From contig CAMLDW010000024.1 of the NCBI GenBank assembly GCA_946479035.1, positions 1-38,962 of the forward strand: 38,962 bases of DNA. Direction: 5' to 3'. Positions 8,279-16,411 of the stretch are shown here, piece by piece. A program made the position numbers and the translations under genes. How positions within the stretch are numbered: position 1 is the first letter of the stretch; every line of letters starts with the position of its first letter. Under the pieces are notes generated by a model. It saw only the letters and a list, made by a program, of their open reading frames with translations. It did not search any database and had not been told where the DNA came from. This DNA comes from an uncultured Chthonomonadaceae bacterium. Lineage in GTDB: Bacteria > Armatimonadota > Fimbriimonadia > Fimbriimonadales > Fimbriimonadaceae.

Positions 8279-8988
8279 TGCTCGCAGGCGGGCGCTGTGA
8301 CGGCGAGCTGCGCGCCGCGACCGGTGCCGAGTTCCGCGCAGACATCAAGCTCGGCGGTCGTACCCTAGCCGAGATCGTCTCGGCCGCGGTGAGTCCGCTC
8401 GGCGAGCCGATCTTCGTCGGTGGCCCCGAGGGCATCGCCACCAGGCGCGTGCCCGCCGGAGAGGACTTCTGCGGCTCGCTCGCAAACGGCCTGGCGCAGG
8501 TCAAGACCGACAGCTTCCTGCTCGTCACGGTGGACCTGCCTTGCCTCACGACCGATGGCCTCCAGGACTTCATTGCGAGCTGCGACCAGAGCGCCGGGCT
8601 GAACTATCCGATCGTGCGCATCGAGGACTGCGAGCGGGCCTTCCCCGGCATGAGGCGGACGACCCTAAAGCTGCGCGAAGGCACCTTCACCGGCGGCAAC
8701 GTTGCGCTCATGGGCACCGAGGCGATGCGGCGCACCTTGCCGGTCATGGAGGGGGCCTACGCGATGCGCAAGAGGCCCTTGAAGCTGGCGCAGATCGTGG
8801 GCTTCGGCGTGCTGTTCCGGGTCGTGTTCGGTCAGGTTTTCCCCAGCACGCTCTCGCTCGCGTTCCTCGAAAGAGGCGTGGGCAGGTTCTTGGGCGTGAC
8901 CGTCCATGGCGTCGTCTCACCCTTCGCCGAGCTCGGTGCAGACCTGGACAAGGCGGAGCAATTTGAGGCGTTTTCCAGGCTCAATTGA
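8266..8988 (+). CDS. MobA/IspD-like nucleotidyltransferase (NTP-transferase fold)
   Basis: A 240-residue protein with a nucleotidyltransferase N-terminus: VDVVVLAGGRCDGE (LAGG loop), a later Lys in DIKLGGRTLAEIV, and VTVDLPCLT with the metal-binding Asp at about residue 89. The C-terminal 100 residues hold a hydrophobic patch (VGFGVLFRVVFGQVFPSTLSL), not typical of MobA, so the substrate is unclear. IspD is less likely because its CTP-specific motifs are absent. The GTG at 8266 has GAGGAG upstream and overlaps the end of ispE by 13 bp, giving tight coupling. It is the last gene of the gatC-ispE operon and is followed by a hairpin at 8987-9019. Confidence 0.65.
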   Translation: MDVVVLAGGRCDGELRAATGAEFRADIKLGGRTLAEIVSAAVSPLGEPIFVGGPEGIATRRVPAGEDFCGSLANGLAQVKTDSFLLVTVDLPCLTTDGLQDFIASCDQSAGLNYPIVRIEDCERAFPGMRRTTLKLREGTFTGGNVALMGTEAMRRTLPVMEGAYAMRKRPLKLAQIVGFGVLFRVVFGQVFPSTLSLAFLERGVGRFLGVTVHGVVSPFAELGADLDKAEQFEAFSRLN

Positions 8989-9019
8989 ACCTAGGAATCC
9001 CCTAAAGAACCCCAGGTTC
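8987..9019 (+). terminator. Imperfect hairpin after the gatC-ispE operon
   Basis: GAACCTAGG (8987-8995) pairs with CCCAGGTTC (9011-9019), with one A/C mismatch and a 15-nt loop. It starts inside the stop codon of the nucleotidyltransferase gene. No T-run follows, so a terminator role is only a guess. Confidence 0.3.
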
Positions 9020-9024
9020 GCCCC

Positions 9025-9030
9025 GATAAC
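9025..9030 (+). promoter_or_regulatory. -10-like box GATAAC of a likely leaderless promoter
   Basis: GATAAC ends 6 nt before the GTG at 9037. No ribosome-binding site fits in the gap. Confidence 0.35.
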
Positions 9031-9036
9031 CTAGGT

Positions 9037-9285
9037 GTGGCGTTCCAGCCTACGGAAAGCGGCCCCATCGACCCCGAGGTCACAGCAAGGTTCCTGAACT
9101 GCCAGGAGAACGTGCTGAGCGCCCACGCGTGGATGAAGGGCGAGTCGATGTTGGCCAGGGTGACCGTAACCCAGGACGCCAAGATCTGCGAGACCGACCT
9201 TCTGCAAGCCTGCATGAGCGCGATCGGCCCGCACTACACCCCCAAAGCGATCTGGCTCGACCGCCGCATACGACCGGCAGCCTAG
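9037..9285 (+). CDS. Hypothetical small protein (82 aa)
   Basis: An 82-residue soluble protein, unrecognised. It opens FQPTESGPIDPEVTARFLNC and has central helices (NVLSAHAWMKGESMLARVTVTQ), a Cys pair around residues 52 and 59 (ICETDLLQAC) and a basic end (WLDRRIRPAA). The GTG start is chosen because a GATAAC box lies 6 nt upstream and there is no in-frame ATG before residue 33. Its stop shares a CTAG with the stop of the oppositely oriented gene at 9282. Confidence 0.55.
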   Translation: MAFQPTESGPIDPEVTARFLNCQENVLSAHAWMKGESMLARVTVTQDAKICETDLLQACMSAIGPHYTPKAIWLDRRIRPAA

Positions 9286-9515
9286 GCTTCGGTCTCTTCC
9301 TCTTCTTCCATCTCGAACTCGAGTTCAGCCGGCTCTTCCTCGTCGCCGACGACCCTCTTGGGCGGGGCCTCCTCGAGCTTCCCGCCGGTCAGATCCACCT
9401 GCGTGATTCCCTGCACGTCGCGGTTGGGGCAGTTGTTGCACACGAAGTGCACTTTGACGTCGGCGAGCCAGGTAGGCACGGTCTCGATGTTCTTTCCGCA
9501 AAGGCACTTGGTCAT
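9282..9515 (-). CDS. Small Cys-containing (possible zinc-binding) protein with acidic tail
   Basis: A 77-residue protein. The N-terminal half has four cysteines as C4-x-C6 and, later, CNNC (FVCNNCPNR), consistent with a zinc ribbon. The C-terminal third is nearly all Glu/Asp (DEEEPAELEFEMEEEEETEA). No named family recognised. Its ATG overlaps the stop of the membrane-protein gene upstream (9512), and that gene in turn touches the yjfB-like gene, so the three form one minus-strand operon. Similar short Cys proteins with acidic tails occur in many genomes, so the low-complexity tail should not be used for homology. Confidence 0.65.
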   Translation of the reverse strand: MTKCLCGKNIETVPTWLADVKVHFVCNNCPNRDVQGITQVDLTGGKLEEAPPKRVVGDEEEPAELEFEMEEEEETEA

Positions 9516-9790
9516 GACTTGTCCTCTTCAGATTCGGCGTAGGCACGCACGGCCTGACCGTGGGTCAGTGCGCCGTTGAGGAACATGAGCACCGCTCCAC
9601 CAAGGTAGATCCAGACGAGGCCGGACTCGTGAACCTGTCCCGGGTCGCGGATCGCCTTCTCACCGCTGATCAGCCCCACGATCGCTACTATGAAAAGCGC
9701 CCCACCAAACCAAAAAAAGGTGTTCTTCCACCAGGAAGGTCGGGAGAGCGGTTTGGGCTTGCCCACAAAGGGCAAAGATACCCTTTGCAC
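9512..9790 (-). CDS. Small two-TM membrane protein
   Basis: A 92-residue protein. A basic N-terminus (VGKPKPLSRPSWWKN) leads to helix 1 (TFFWFGGALFIVAIVGLISG, about residues 24-43). A short polar loop (EKAIRDPGQVHESG) follows, then helix 2 (about 58-75, VWIYLGGAVLMFLNGAL) and a short charged tail ending ESEEDKS. By the positive-inside rule both ends are cytoplasmic. Not recognised. Its start overlaps the last base of the upstream stop (9790) and its end overlaps the next gene, so translation of all three is coupled. Confidence 0.65.
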   Translation of the reverse strand: MQRVSLPFVGKPKPLSRPSWWKNTFFWFGGALFIVAIVGLISGEKAIRDPGQVHESGLVWIYLGGAVLMFLNGALTHGQAVRAYAESEEDKS

Positions 9791-9975
9791 TAGGCCTTGA
9801 TGTCGATGACCCTGCCCTTCGGCTCAAGGAGCTTGAGCAGCTCACTGGACTGGTCTTTCTGCGATTCGAGCGCGCGCTTGAGGACGCGGGCCTGATAGTT
9901 GAGCTTAGCCGTCTCTTTGACCTGGCTCGCCGCCAGCGCTTGGGCGGCCGCTTGTGCTGCTCCGTCTATTCGCAT
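9790..9975 (-). CDS. YjfB-like putative motility protein
   Basis: A 61-residue protein. It has a short N-terminus (RIDGAAQAAAQALAASQVKET), then a helix ending VLKRALESQKDQSSELLKLL and the tail EPKGRVIDIKA. This matches the pattern of the YjfB family (about 60 aa, (V/I)LKKALDxQ..A..LLQ.L followed by a G..ID..A ending), often annotated as a putative motility protein. The frame stays open to 10077, and an ATG at 10020 is an alternative start. The ATG at 9975 fits the family length. It heads a three-gene operon and is divergent from the gene at 10077. No flagellar genes are in the window. Confidence 0.6.
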   Translation of the reverse strand: MRIDGAAQAAAQALAASQVKETAKLNYQARVLKRALESQKDQSSELLKLLEPKGRVIDIKA

Positions 9976-10076
9976 CCTAAGATTGGTATCGGCAGAAATA
10001 CCTGCCCCTGGAGGGCTCATTGAGCCCAGTCTGGGCCGTCCGAACGGCCCGCCTTCTCCGTCTAAGTCTTGAAGCA

Positions 10077-10442
10077 ATGAAGTTCGTGCTCGTCACGAAG
10101 GACAAGGAGATGGCCTCGGAGGCCCGGAAGGGCATACATCCGGACGACAAGCTGGAGGTGTTCGCCGATTGGAAGGAGGCGCTGGACCATTGCGGCAAGG
10201 CGGACCTCCTGTTCGTCGACTTGGTCGCCACGCTCGAAAAGCCGCACAAGATCGCCGGGTACGAAAAGTTCGGGCTAGCGAAGATGGCGCACAAGGCCGC
10301 GAAGGCCGTGCCGCTCGTCCTGATCTCGCCGCTGGAGGCGTACGAACTGGACTTCATGGTCGGCTGGCCGAACTTCGTGTTCGCCAACGTGCGAAAGCCG
10401 GTCAATTACAAGATCTTTCGCCGCGCCAGCACTTGGGTCTAG
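10077..10442 (+). CDS. Unknown 121-aa protein, receiver-like fold suspected
   Basis: A soluble protein beginning MKFVLVTKDKEMASEARKGI, then LEVFADWKEALDHCGKADLLFVDLVATLEK. The alternation of strand and helix, with a hydrophobic strand ending in Asp (LLFVDLVA) and a later strand VPLVLISPLEA, recalls response-regulator receivers. The N-terminal acidic pair and the conserved Thr/Lys of true receivers are not convincing, so phosphorylation is doubtful. The frame is open to 10020, but the ATG at 10077 leaves room for the divergent promoter. A 7-bp hairpin (GGGCCGT/ACGGCCC, 10033-10050) lies upstream. Function unknown. Confidence 0.6.
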   Translation: MKFVLVTKDKEMASEARKGIHPDDKLEVFADWKEALDHCGKADLLFVDLVATLEKPHKIAGYEKFGLAKMAHKAAKAVPLVLISPLEAYELDFMVGWPNFVFANVRKPVNYKIFRRASTWV

Positions 10443-10477
10443 TGGATTCCAGCGATGCGGGACCCCGCACCTTGGAC

Positions 10478-11341
10478 TTACGACTTCCGACTCTTCGGGT
10501 GAGCCTTCTCGACCGCCTCCCTTAGGCGCTCGATGCTGACGTGCGTGTAGACCTGCGTCGTCGCGAGGTTCTCGTGCCCCAAGAGCTGCTGCACGGTCTT
10601 GAGGTCCGCGCCCCCGTCGAGCAGGTGCGTGGCGAAGCTGTGGCGCAGCGTGTGGGGGGAGACGTCTTCCGGCAGGCCGGCCGCGCGGGCCCAGCGCTTG
10701 ATCACGTTCTGCACCGTGCGTGTGGTCAGTGCGCGGCCCGCGGGGTTCGTGAAGAGCGGGTCTCCCTTGGTCGGATCAGTGCGCTCGTGCTCGATGTAGG
10801 CGGCGACCGCCCTGCTGCAAGGCTCGCCGAAGACCGCCACCCGCTCCTTGTTCCCTTTGCCGACCACCTTCAGCGAGCCCTCCGCAAGCTCGAGGTCCTG
10901 TTTGCGCACGCCGGCGACCTCGCTCGCGCGCAGTCCGGCGCCGTAGGCGAGCTCCAGGATCGCGCGGTCGCGTAGCGGGGTCTTGCCCACGTCCGCTTGC
11001 TCGAGCAGCTGTTCGGCCTGGTGCTGGCTGAGCGCCTTCGGGAGCGACCTGCGCCGGATCGGCGCGTCGATGAGCTCCGTCGGGTCGCCCTTAATGCGTC
11101 CCGAGGCCCGCAAGAACCGGACGAACGCGCGCAGCGTCGCGAGCTTCCTGGCGCGCGTCACTGGGTTCGGAGCGTAGGTCCGCAGGTACCGCCGAAGGGG
11201 TTCGGGCGCCAGGTCGGCTTGGCCGTCGAGCGCCTTTGAGAGCTGCGCGAGGTCCGAGCCGTAGCTGCGGACCGTAGCCATCGAGCGGCCGGCGCGAAGA
11301 TGGTCCAGAAAGGCCTGGATCCATTCGTCGAGCACGCTCAC
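10478..11341 (-). CDS. xerC: Tyrosine recombinase XerC/XerD
   Basis: A 287-residue tyrosine recombinase, the length of XerC/XerD proteins that resolve chromosome dimers at dif. The SAM-like core-binding domain is at residues 1-85 and the catalytic domain at about 105-275. All active-site residues are visible: R138 ([11 protein letters not shown]), K162 (VVGKGNKER), H230 and R233 ([13 protein letters not shown]), H256 ([11 protein letters not shown]) and the nucleophile Y265 (VYTHVS). The GTG at 11341 overlaps the fabF stop by 4 bp; the open frame continues upstream inside fabF but has no family similarity there. Last gene of the fab operon. No dif-like site was identified. XerC and XerD cannot be separated from this alone. 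Confidence 0.88.
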   Translation of the reverse strand: MSVLDEWIQAFLDHLRAGRSMATVRSYGSDLAQLSKALDGQADLAPEPLRRYLRTYAPNPVTRARKLATLRAFVRFLRASGRIKGDPTELIDAPIRRRSLPKALSQHQAEQLLEQADVGKTPLRDRAILELAYGAGLRASEVAGVRKQDLELAEGSLKVVGKGNKERVAVFGEPCSRAVAAYIEHERTDPTKGDPLFTNPAGRALTTRTVQNVIKRWARAAGLPEDVSPHTLRHSFATHLLDGGADLKTVQQLLGHENLATTQVYTHVSIERLREAVEKAHPKSRKS

Positions 11342-12594
11342 ACCACCTTGCGGAAGATCAGGGTCGCGTTGTGCCCGCCAAAGCCGAACGAGTTGGACAT
11401 CGTTACACTTACGGACGCGGCGCGGGCCTTGTTCGGCACATAGTCGAGGTCGCACGCAGGGTCAGGGTTCTCGTAGTTGATCGTCGGCGGCAGGACGCCC
11501 TCCTGCATCGCCTTGAGGCAGACGACTGCCTCGACCGCACCCGCCGCGCCGAGCATGTGCCCGACCATGGACTTGGTGCTGCTCATCGGAACCTTGTAGG
11601 CGTGCTCGCCGAGCAGTCGCTTCACCGCCGAGGTCTCGAGCTTGTCGTTCAGCTCGGTCGAGGTCCCGTGTGCGTTGATGTAGCCGATTTCGGTCGGTGA
11701 GACGCCCGCGCCCCCCATCGCCATCTTCATCGAGCGGAACGCTCCGGAGCCCTGGGGGTCGGGCGCGGTGATGTGGTAGGCGTCCCCGCTCATGCCGTAC
11801 CCGATCACCTCGGCGAGCATCTTGGCGCCGCGCGCCTTGGCGAACTCGAGGTCCTCCAGCACAAGCACGCCCGCGCCCTCGGCGATCACGAACCCGTCGC
11901 GCTCCTTGTCGAAGGGGCGAGAGGCGCGTTGCGGCTCCTCGTTACGGGTGCTCATCGCGCGAGCAGCGCAAAATCCCGCCAGCGCGATTTTGCCGATCGG
12001 CGCTTCGGTCCCGCCCGCCACCATCGCGACGGCATCGCCGCGCTTGATGATCTCATAGGCGTCTCCGATCGAGTTGGTGCCGGTCGCGCACGCCGTCACC
12101 ACGCACGTGTTCGGTCCGCGGAACCCGTTGGCGATGGACACGTACCCGCTCGCCATGTCCGGGATCATGTACGGCACAAAGAACGGGGAGACCTTCGAAG
12201 GGCCGGACTCGATCAGTCGCGAGACCTGTTCGTACATCGTGTCGAGCCCGCCGATGCCGGACCCGATCAGCACTCCCGTGCGGCACCGAACGTCCTCGTC
12301 TGCCGGGAAGCCCGCGTCTTCGACCGCGAACTGGGTCGCCACCGCCGCGAACGCGATGAACCGGTCGACCCGCCGCGCCTCCTTCTTGTCGATGTAGTCG
12401 GAGGCCTCGAACCCCTTGACCTCGCCCGCGATTCGTGTTGGATACTCGCCCGCGTCGAACCGCGTGACCGTCCCGATGCCCGATTCGCCCGCCACCAGCC
12501 GTTTCCAAGACTCCTCGACCCCGATGCCGAGAGGCGTCACAGCGCCCATGCCTGTGACGACGACACGGCCCGAAGGCGCTTGGCCGGGTGCCAT
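11338..12594 (-). CDS. fabF: 3-oxoacyl-[acyl-carrier-protein] synthase II
   Basis: A 418-residue condensing enzyme that elongates acyl-ACP with malonyl-ACP in type II fatty-acid synthesis. The thiolase-fold triad is complete: C169 in [10 protein letters not shown]309 in [12 protein letters not shown] and H346 in [11 protein letters not shown]. The end ([17 protein letters not shown]) is typical. FabF rather than FabH follows from the Cys-His-His triad and the length. It begins 9 bp after acpP, the usual acpP-fabF arrangement. Its stop overlaps the xerC start as GTGA. Confidence 0.96.
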   Translation of the reverse strand: MAPGQAPSGRVVVTGMGAVTPLGIGVEESWKRLVAGESGIGTVTRFDAGEYPTRIAGEVKGFEASDYIDKKEARRVDRFIAFAAVATQFAVEDAGFPADEDVRCRTGVLIGSGIGGLDTMYEQVSRLIESGPSKVSPFFVPYMIPDMASGYVSIANGFRGPNTCVVTACATGTNSIGDAYEIIKRGDAVAMVAGGTEAPIGKIALAGFCAARAMSTRNEEPQRASRPFDKERDGFVIAEGAGVLVLEDLEFAKARGAKMLAEVIGYGMSGDAYHITAPDPQGSGAFRSMKMAMGGAGVSPTEIGYINAHGTSTELNDKLETSAVKRLLGEHAYKVPMSSTKSMVGHMLGAAGAVEAVVCLKAMQEGVLPPTINYENPDPACDLDYVPNKARAASVSVTMSNSFGFGGHNATLIFRKVV

Positions 12595-12603
12595 ATTGTG
12601 TTC

Positions 12604-12840
12604 TTAGACTTTCTTCTCGATGTACGAGACAGCGTCCCCTACAGTCTTCAGACCAGCCGCGTCGTCGTCCGGCACGTCGACCCCGAACTCCTCTTCGAAG
12701 GCCATCACGAGCTCGACGAGGTCGAGGGAATCGGCACCGAGGTCGTCCACGAAGCTCGCCTTGTCGGTGACTTCGTTCTCCGAGACCCCGAGCTCTTCGC
12801 AAGTGACCTTCTTCACGCGATCAAGAATGGTTGCGGACAT
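12604..12840 (-). CDS. acpP: Acyl carrier protein
   Basis: A 78-residue ACP that carries growing acyl chains on a 4'-phosphopantetheine arm. The attachment Ser is S38 in [21 protein letters not shown]. The protein is acidic, as usual, and ends VSYIEKKV. The ATG at 12840 gives the family length. An upstream in-frame ATG at 12867 would add nine atypical residues, with CAGGTG positioned for the 12840 start. It lies 76 bp after fabG, the widest gap in the operon, so a secondary promoter is possible. Confidence 0.95.
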   Translation of the reverse strand: MSATILDRVKKVTCEELGVSENEVTDKASFVDDLGADSLDLVELVMAFEEEFGVDVPDDDAAGLKTVGDAVSYIEKKV

Positions 12841-12916
12841 ACGTAAAACACCTGTCTGGCGGGGCATTGTACCGCCGCCCCTGACCCCTTCAGGATACAC
12901 GCACGGAGCGCCGGGC

Positions 12917-13657
12917 CTAGAGGGTCAGGCCCCCGTCTACGGTGAAGGTCTGGCCCGTTAGGTACGAGGCCCCTTCTGAGCAAAGGAACACCACGAGCGG
13001 CGCGACGTCCGAGGGCGTTCCCAAACGTCCCAACGGCGCCATCTTGAGCACGTAGTCGCGCATCTCGGCTGGGAGCTCTGCCGTCATGTCCGTCTCGATA
13101 AAGCCCGGCGCGATGACGTTGCACGTGACGTTTCTCCCGCCTAGCTCCTTGGCGACCGAGAGGCTGAGCCCGACAAGCCCTGCCTTGCTCGCCGCGTAGT
13201 TGGCCTGCCCCGCAGCGCCGTGCAGGCCCACGATCGACGAAACGTTGACGATGCGGCCCCAGCGCTCCTTGCTCATCCCGCGCTGGCACGCCTTGATGCA
13301 GTTGAACGCGCCCTTGAGGTTCGTGTCGAGGACCTTGTCCCAGTCCTCCTCGCTCAGCCTGAGCAGTAGGTTGTCGCGCGCGACCCCGGCGTTGTTGACG
13401 AGGATCGTAGGCGCGCCGAGCGACTCCGCGACCTGTTTGACGGCCGCGTCGACCGCCGCCAAGTCGCTGACGTCGCAGCCGAGAGCCTGCGACCTGCCGC
13501 CTGCCGCCGCGATCTCGTCGGCGGTCTTTTGCGCGCTGGCCCGCGTCGTCGCCAGGCACGCGACGGCGGCGCCCGCGGCGGCGAGCTGCCTTGCGACCTC
13601 CGCGCCGATCCCCCTGCTCGCCCCGGTGACGAGCGCGACCTTTCCAGAAAGGCTCAA
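12917..13657 (-). CDS. fabG: 3-oxoacyl-[acyl-carrier-protein] reductase
   Basis: A 246-residue short-chain dehydrogenase that reduces 3-oxoacyl-ACP with NADPH. The Rossmann loop TGASRGIG is at residues 11-18 and the NNAG motif at 88-91. The catalytic Ser-Tyr-Lys are S141, Y154 and K158 ([16 protein letters not shown]), and the end ([15 protein letters not shown]) is typical. The start is TTG at 13657, with AAGGAGAGG six bases upstream inside the end of fabD, and the fabD TGA overlaps it. The frame stays open further upstream but only as the shadow of fabD. Confidence 0.95.
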   Translation of the reverse strand: MSLSGKVALVTGASRGIGAEVARQLAAAGAAVACLATTRASAQKTADEIAAAGGRSQALGCDVSDLAAVDAAVKQVAESLGAPTILVNNAGVARDNLLLRLSEEDWDKVLDTNLKGAFNCIKACQRGMSKERWGRIVNVSSIVGLHGAAGQANYAASKAGLVGLSLSVAKELGGRNVTCNVIAPGFIETDMTAELPAEMRDYVLKMAPLGRLGTPSDVAPLVVFLCSEGASYLTGQTFTVDGGLTL

Positions 13658-14583
13658 GCGCGCCTCTCCTTGAGCGACTCGAGCGCAGCGGCCAGGCTTG
13701 CCGGGTCGGAGACGGCAATGCCGGCGGCGTCCGGCGCGATGCGCCGCAAGAGCCCCGTCAGCACAGAGCCGTGCCCGCACTCTAAGAACGTGTCGAACCC
13801 GTCGGAGACCATGTTGCGCACGGACTCGGTCCAGCGCACGGGGCTCTTGAGCTGTTCCACCAAAAGGTCAGTCCAAGACTCGCCCGGCTTGGCCGTCACA
13901 TTGCTATAGACGGGGATCGAGCCTTTTGCAAACGTCGCTTTGGCCAGGGCGGTCGCCATCAGGCGCGCCGAGTCCTCCATGAGCGGACTGTGGAACGCGC
14001 CGCTTACGTTGAGCGGGACCACGCGCTTGGCGCCTGCGGCCTTGAGCGCTTCGCCCGCCGCCTCGACCGCCGAGACGTCGCCGCTGATCACGAGCTGCGC
14101 TGGGCTATTGTCGTTGGCGACGACGCAGACGCCCTCGACGCCGGCGCAGGCCCTCTCGACCGCCTCGCGCTCGAGCCCGAGCACCGCCGCCATCGTGCCG
14201 GGCCTCTGCCTGCCCGCCATTGCCATTGCATCCCCGCGCCTTTGGACGAGCCTCGCGCCCTCCGCCACTCGCAAGACCCCCGCTGCGGCGAGCGCGGCGT
14301 ACTCGCCGACGCTGTGGCCGGCGGCGGCCCTGACCGGAAGCCCAGGATCCGCTTCCTTGATCGCATAGAGCGCGGCGAGCCCGGTCGTGTAGAGGGCGAT
14401 CTGCGCGTTCTGCGTCTGCCGCAGGGTCTGCTCGTCGCCTTCAAAGCAGAGCTTGGCGACGTCCGAGCCCACTGCCTCAGAGACCTCCTGGAACACCCCG
14501 CGCGCGGCCGCGCTGGCCTCGTGGAGGGCCCGCCCCATTCCGGGCGCCTGCGACCCCTGACCCGGGAACACCGCTGCGAGCAT
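13654..14583 (-). CDS. fabD: Malonyl-CoA:ACP transacylase
   Basis: A 309-residue acyltransferase that loads malonyl groups from CoA onto ACP. FPGQGSQ opens the protein. The nucleophile Ser is S91 in [11 protein letters not shown], with R116 for carboxylate binding region (RLVQRRG) and H198 in SGAFHSPLM. The ATG at 14583 is set by the family N-terminus, although the open frame extends to 14829. No Shine-Dalgarno is present; instead TATCCT lies 7 nt upstream, so the transcript is probably leaderless. First gene of fabD-fabG-acpP-fabF-xerC, divergent from queF. Confidence 0.95.
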   Translation of the reverse strand: MLAAVFPGQGSQAPGMGRALHEASAAARGVFQEVSEAVGSDVAKLCFEGDEQTLRQTQNAQIALYTTGLAALYAIKEADPGLPVRAAAGHSVGEYAALAAAGVLRVAEGARLVQRRGDAMAMAGRQRPGTMAAVLGLEREAVERACAGVEGVCVVANDNSPAQLVISGDVSAVEAAGEALKAAGAKRVVPLNVSGAFHSPLMEDSARLMATALAKATFAKGSIPVYSNVTAKPGESWTDLLVEQLKSPVRWTESVRNMVSDGFDTFLECGHGSVLTGLLRRIAPDAAGIAVSDPASLAAALESLKERRA

Positions 14584-14590
14584 GGGGAGG

Positions 14591-14596
14591 AGGATA
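14591..14596 (-). promoter_or_regulatory. -10 box TATCCT of the fab operon promoter
   Basis: TATCCT on the minus strand with a 7-nt pyrimidine spacer (CCTCCCC) to the fabD ATG at 14583. The spacer holds no purine-rich ribosome-binding site, which favours a leaderless mRNA. Confidence 0.5.
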
Positions 14597-14643
14597 CTTA
14601 GTCCGCGTCTTTTCGGGGCTCGGAGAGTCAAATCGGGCCCAGG

Positions 14644-14649
14644 TACCCT
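14644..14649 (+). promoter_or_regulatory. -10 box TACCCT of the queF promoter
   Basis: TACCCT is followed by a 7-nt spacer GCCCCCC and then the TTG start of queF. It mirrors the fabD box 47 bp away on the other strand. The C-only spacer rules out Shine-Dalgarno pairing. Confidence 0.45.
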
Positions 14650-14656
14650 GCCCCCC

Positions 14657-15004
14657 TTGAGCGCGAACGTAGAGACCTTCCCCAACCCTGCGCCTGAGCG
14701 CGGGTACACGATTGCCCACACCTGCCCGGAGTTCACCTCCGTCTGCCCCAAGACCGGCCAGCCGGACTTCGCGACCATCGAGCTTGAGTACGTCCCTGAC
14801 AAGCTCTGCATCGAGCTCAAGTCGCTCAAGCTGTACTACTTCAGCTTCCGCAACGAGGGGATCTACTTCGAGGCGGTCGTCAACCGCATCCTTGACGAAC
14901 TGGTCGCGGCGTGCCAACCGCGATGGATGCGCGTGGTCGGGCGGTTCAACGTGCGCGGCGGCATCGGCAGCGTCGTGACGGCAGAGACCGGAATGCGCGG
15001 CTAG
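14657..15004 (+). CDS. queF: NADPH-dependent 7-cyano-7-deazaguanine reductase (preQ0 reductase)
   Basis: A 115-residue short (unimodular) QueF of the tunnelling fold, which reduces the preQ0 nitrile to preQ1 in queuosine synthesis. The thioimide-forming Cys is C30 and the proton-donating Asp is D37 in [13 protein letters not shown]. The QueF signature follows at [21 protein letters not shown]. The TTG start is inferred: the recognisable part begins at [16 protein letters not shown] and the TTG lies exactly 7 nt after a TACCCT box. There are no other queuosine genes nearby. The stop shares a CTAG with the stop of the convergent gene at 15001. Confidence 0.9.
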   Translation: MSANVETFPNPAPERGYTIAHTCPEFTSVCPKTGQPDFATIELEYVPDKLCIELKSLKLYYFSFRNEGIYFEAVVNRILDELVAACQPRWMRVVGRFNVRGGIGSVVTAETGMRG

Positions 15005-16266
15005 AGCCTGCGCGCAAGATAGACCGGCGTCGTGACCCGCAGTGCGCCGTTCGGGGTGTCAAAGTCTAGCTCGACCAGCACCGCCGTGTTCAGCGTCTTC
15101 GCCCTGTCGCCGCTCACCACGATCCCCCTTTCGCCTTCCGACCTGTTCACCTCCTTGCTCTCCTGCACCGTCCATGTGGCTTTGTCGAAGTGCAGGTCGG
15201 TCGAGGTGGCGCTCCAAACTTTGTACGAGGCCGGCCCTGGCGTGGCACTGACGTGAACGCTCCACGCGCCGCCTTGGAGCGTCAGGTGCGAACCGACGCG
15301 CGGGAGGCTCTTCCCCTCAGCGCACGCGCGTCCGAAGAGCCCGAGGGACGGCGCCCACCACGCCTTGTCGCCCATTGTGTGGCCGGCGTTCGGGATCGCG
15401 ATCGTCCACTTGGGCATCTGCATCCGGCCCCAATAGACTTGAGTCGAGTCCACGGTCCAATAAGGGTCGTTGGTGCCGGTCAGGACCATCACCGGGACTT
15501 TGATCTGTCCGAGATAGTTCGCCGGGTCGACCATCTGGATGAGCTGCTTGCCGCGCTCTGTCCCCAGCAGGTCCTGCAAGCCACGGTCCGTGTAGTCGGC
15601 GATCATCGGCGAGTAGCTGTTCCAATAGGCGCGCTGCTGCGATAGCTGGGCGACGAAGTCCAGGTTGTCGAACACGTCCGGCGCGACCCCGGCTACGCGC
15701 GGGTCGTTCAGCGAGGCAACGAGCCACGAAGTCCAGCCCCGCTTGCTCGCGCCCGTCACGACGAACTTCACGAGCGGGTCTCCGGACCCTTTGGTCGACT
15801 CCTGCAGCGCGTCCATCGCAGCTTTCACGCTCTTGACCATTGGAAAGAGGAGCGGCCACGAGGGGTCGCCGGTCTCGAAGAACTTCTCGAACGTGTGCGC
15901 GATGAGGTCGTCCTCCTCGCGCCCGAACAGGGGCTCGTTAGGGATCTGGAACAGCAGCGCGACGGGAAGCCCCGAGCTGTCCGCGAGGGTCTGCGCGTAC
16001 GCGTAGTCGCGCGCGTTGGGCGTCCAGCCGGTGACCTCGATCATTGCAGCGCCGAGCTTTGCCGCCTTTTTCGGCCTTATGACCACGACGTCGTGGCGCC
16101 AGGGCGCGCCCTGCCAGGTCTGGCTGACGAGGTCCAGCGCCTCGTAGCCGTCGACCTGCTTGGGCTTCCAGGAGTAGATCGCGTCCGGCCTTGCCACAAA
16201 CTCGGCGAGGTCCGTCGAGGCAGGCTCAGAAAGCCCGAACAGCCAGAACGCCGCCGCCGTAAGCAT
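15001..16266 (-). CDS. PhoPQ-activated pathogenicity-related (PF10142-type) hydrolase
   Basis: A 421-residue protein with an alpha/beta-hydrolase core of the PhoPQ-related family. Residues about 1-12 are a short signal-like hydrophobic start ([11 protein letters not shown]). The nucleophile-elbow position is [10 protein letters not shown], with Ser at residue 174, followed by DVFDNLDF, the [11 protein letters not shown] region with the acid residue, and [12 protein letters not shown] with the His. A beta-rich C-terminal domain of about 100 residues follows. Relatives are secreted or periplasmic; the true substrate is unknown. The ATG sits 9 nt after TAAAAT, so the mRNA may be leaderless. It converges with queF. 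Confidence 0.85.
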   Translation of the reverse strand: MLTAAAFWLFGLSEPASTDLAEFVARPDAIYSWKPKQVDGYEALDLVSQTWQGAPWRHDVVVIRPKKAAKLGAAMIEVTGWTPNARDYAYAQTLADSSGLPVALLFQIPNEPLFGREEDDLIAHTFEKFFETGDPSWPLLFPMVKSVKAAMDALQESTKGSGDPLVKFVVTGASKRGWTSWLVASLNDPRVAGVAPDVFDNLDFVAQLSQQRAYWNSYSPMIADYTDRGLQDLLGTERGKQLIQMVDPANYLGQIKVPVMVLTGTNDPYWTVDSTQVYWGRMQMPKWTIAIPNAGHTMGDKAWWAPSLGLFGRACAEGKSLPRVGSHLTLQGGAWSVHVSATPGPASYKVWSATSTDLHFDKATWTVQESKEVNRSEGERGIVVSGDRAKTLNTAVLVELDFDTPNGALRVTTPVYLARRL

Positions 16267-16275
16267 ATTCAGGCG

Positions 16276-16281
16276 ATTTTA
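16276..16281 (-). promoter_or_regulatory. -10 box TAAAAT upstream of the PhoPQ-related gene
   Basis: TAAAAT on the minus strand, 9 nt before the ATG at 16266. No Shine-Dalgarno lies in the spacer. Confidence 0.45.
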
Positions 16282-16411
16282 ACGCTTGCCGCCAGGTTCG
16301 GCTGGGGCTCGGCGGCTTGACTTTTGACCCTGGGCGTGGAAGAATGTGTTTCTGGCGACCTTGGGGCTGGGGACCTGAGTGAACCGGGACACTTGTATGC
16401 GGAGCGTCGCT

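Noticed and set aside
8987..9036. AACCTAGG repeated twice, as a possible direct-repeat array
   Set aside because: Only two short copies, one of which belongs to a hairpin; too little for a repeat call.
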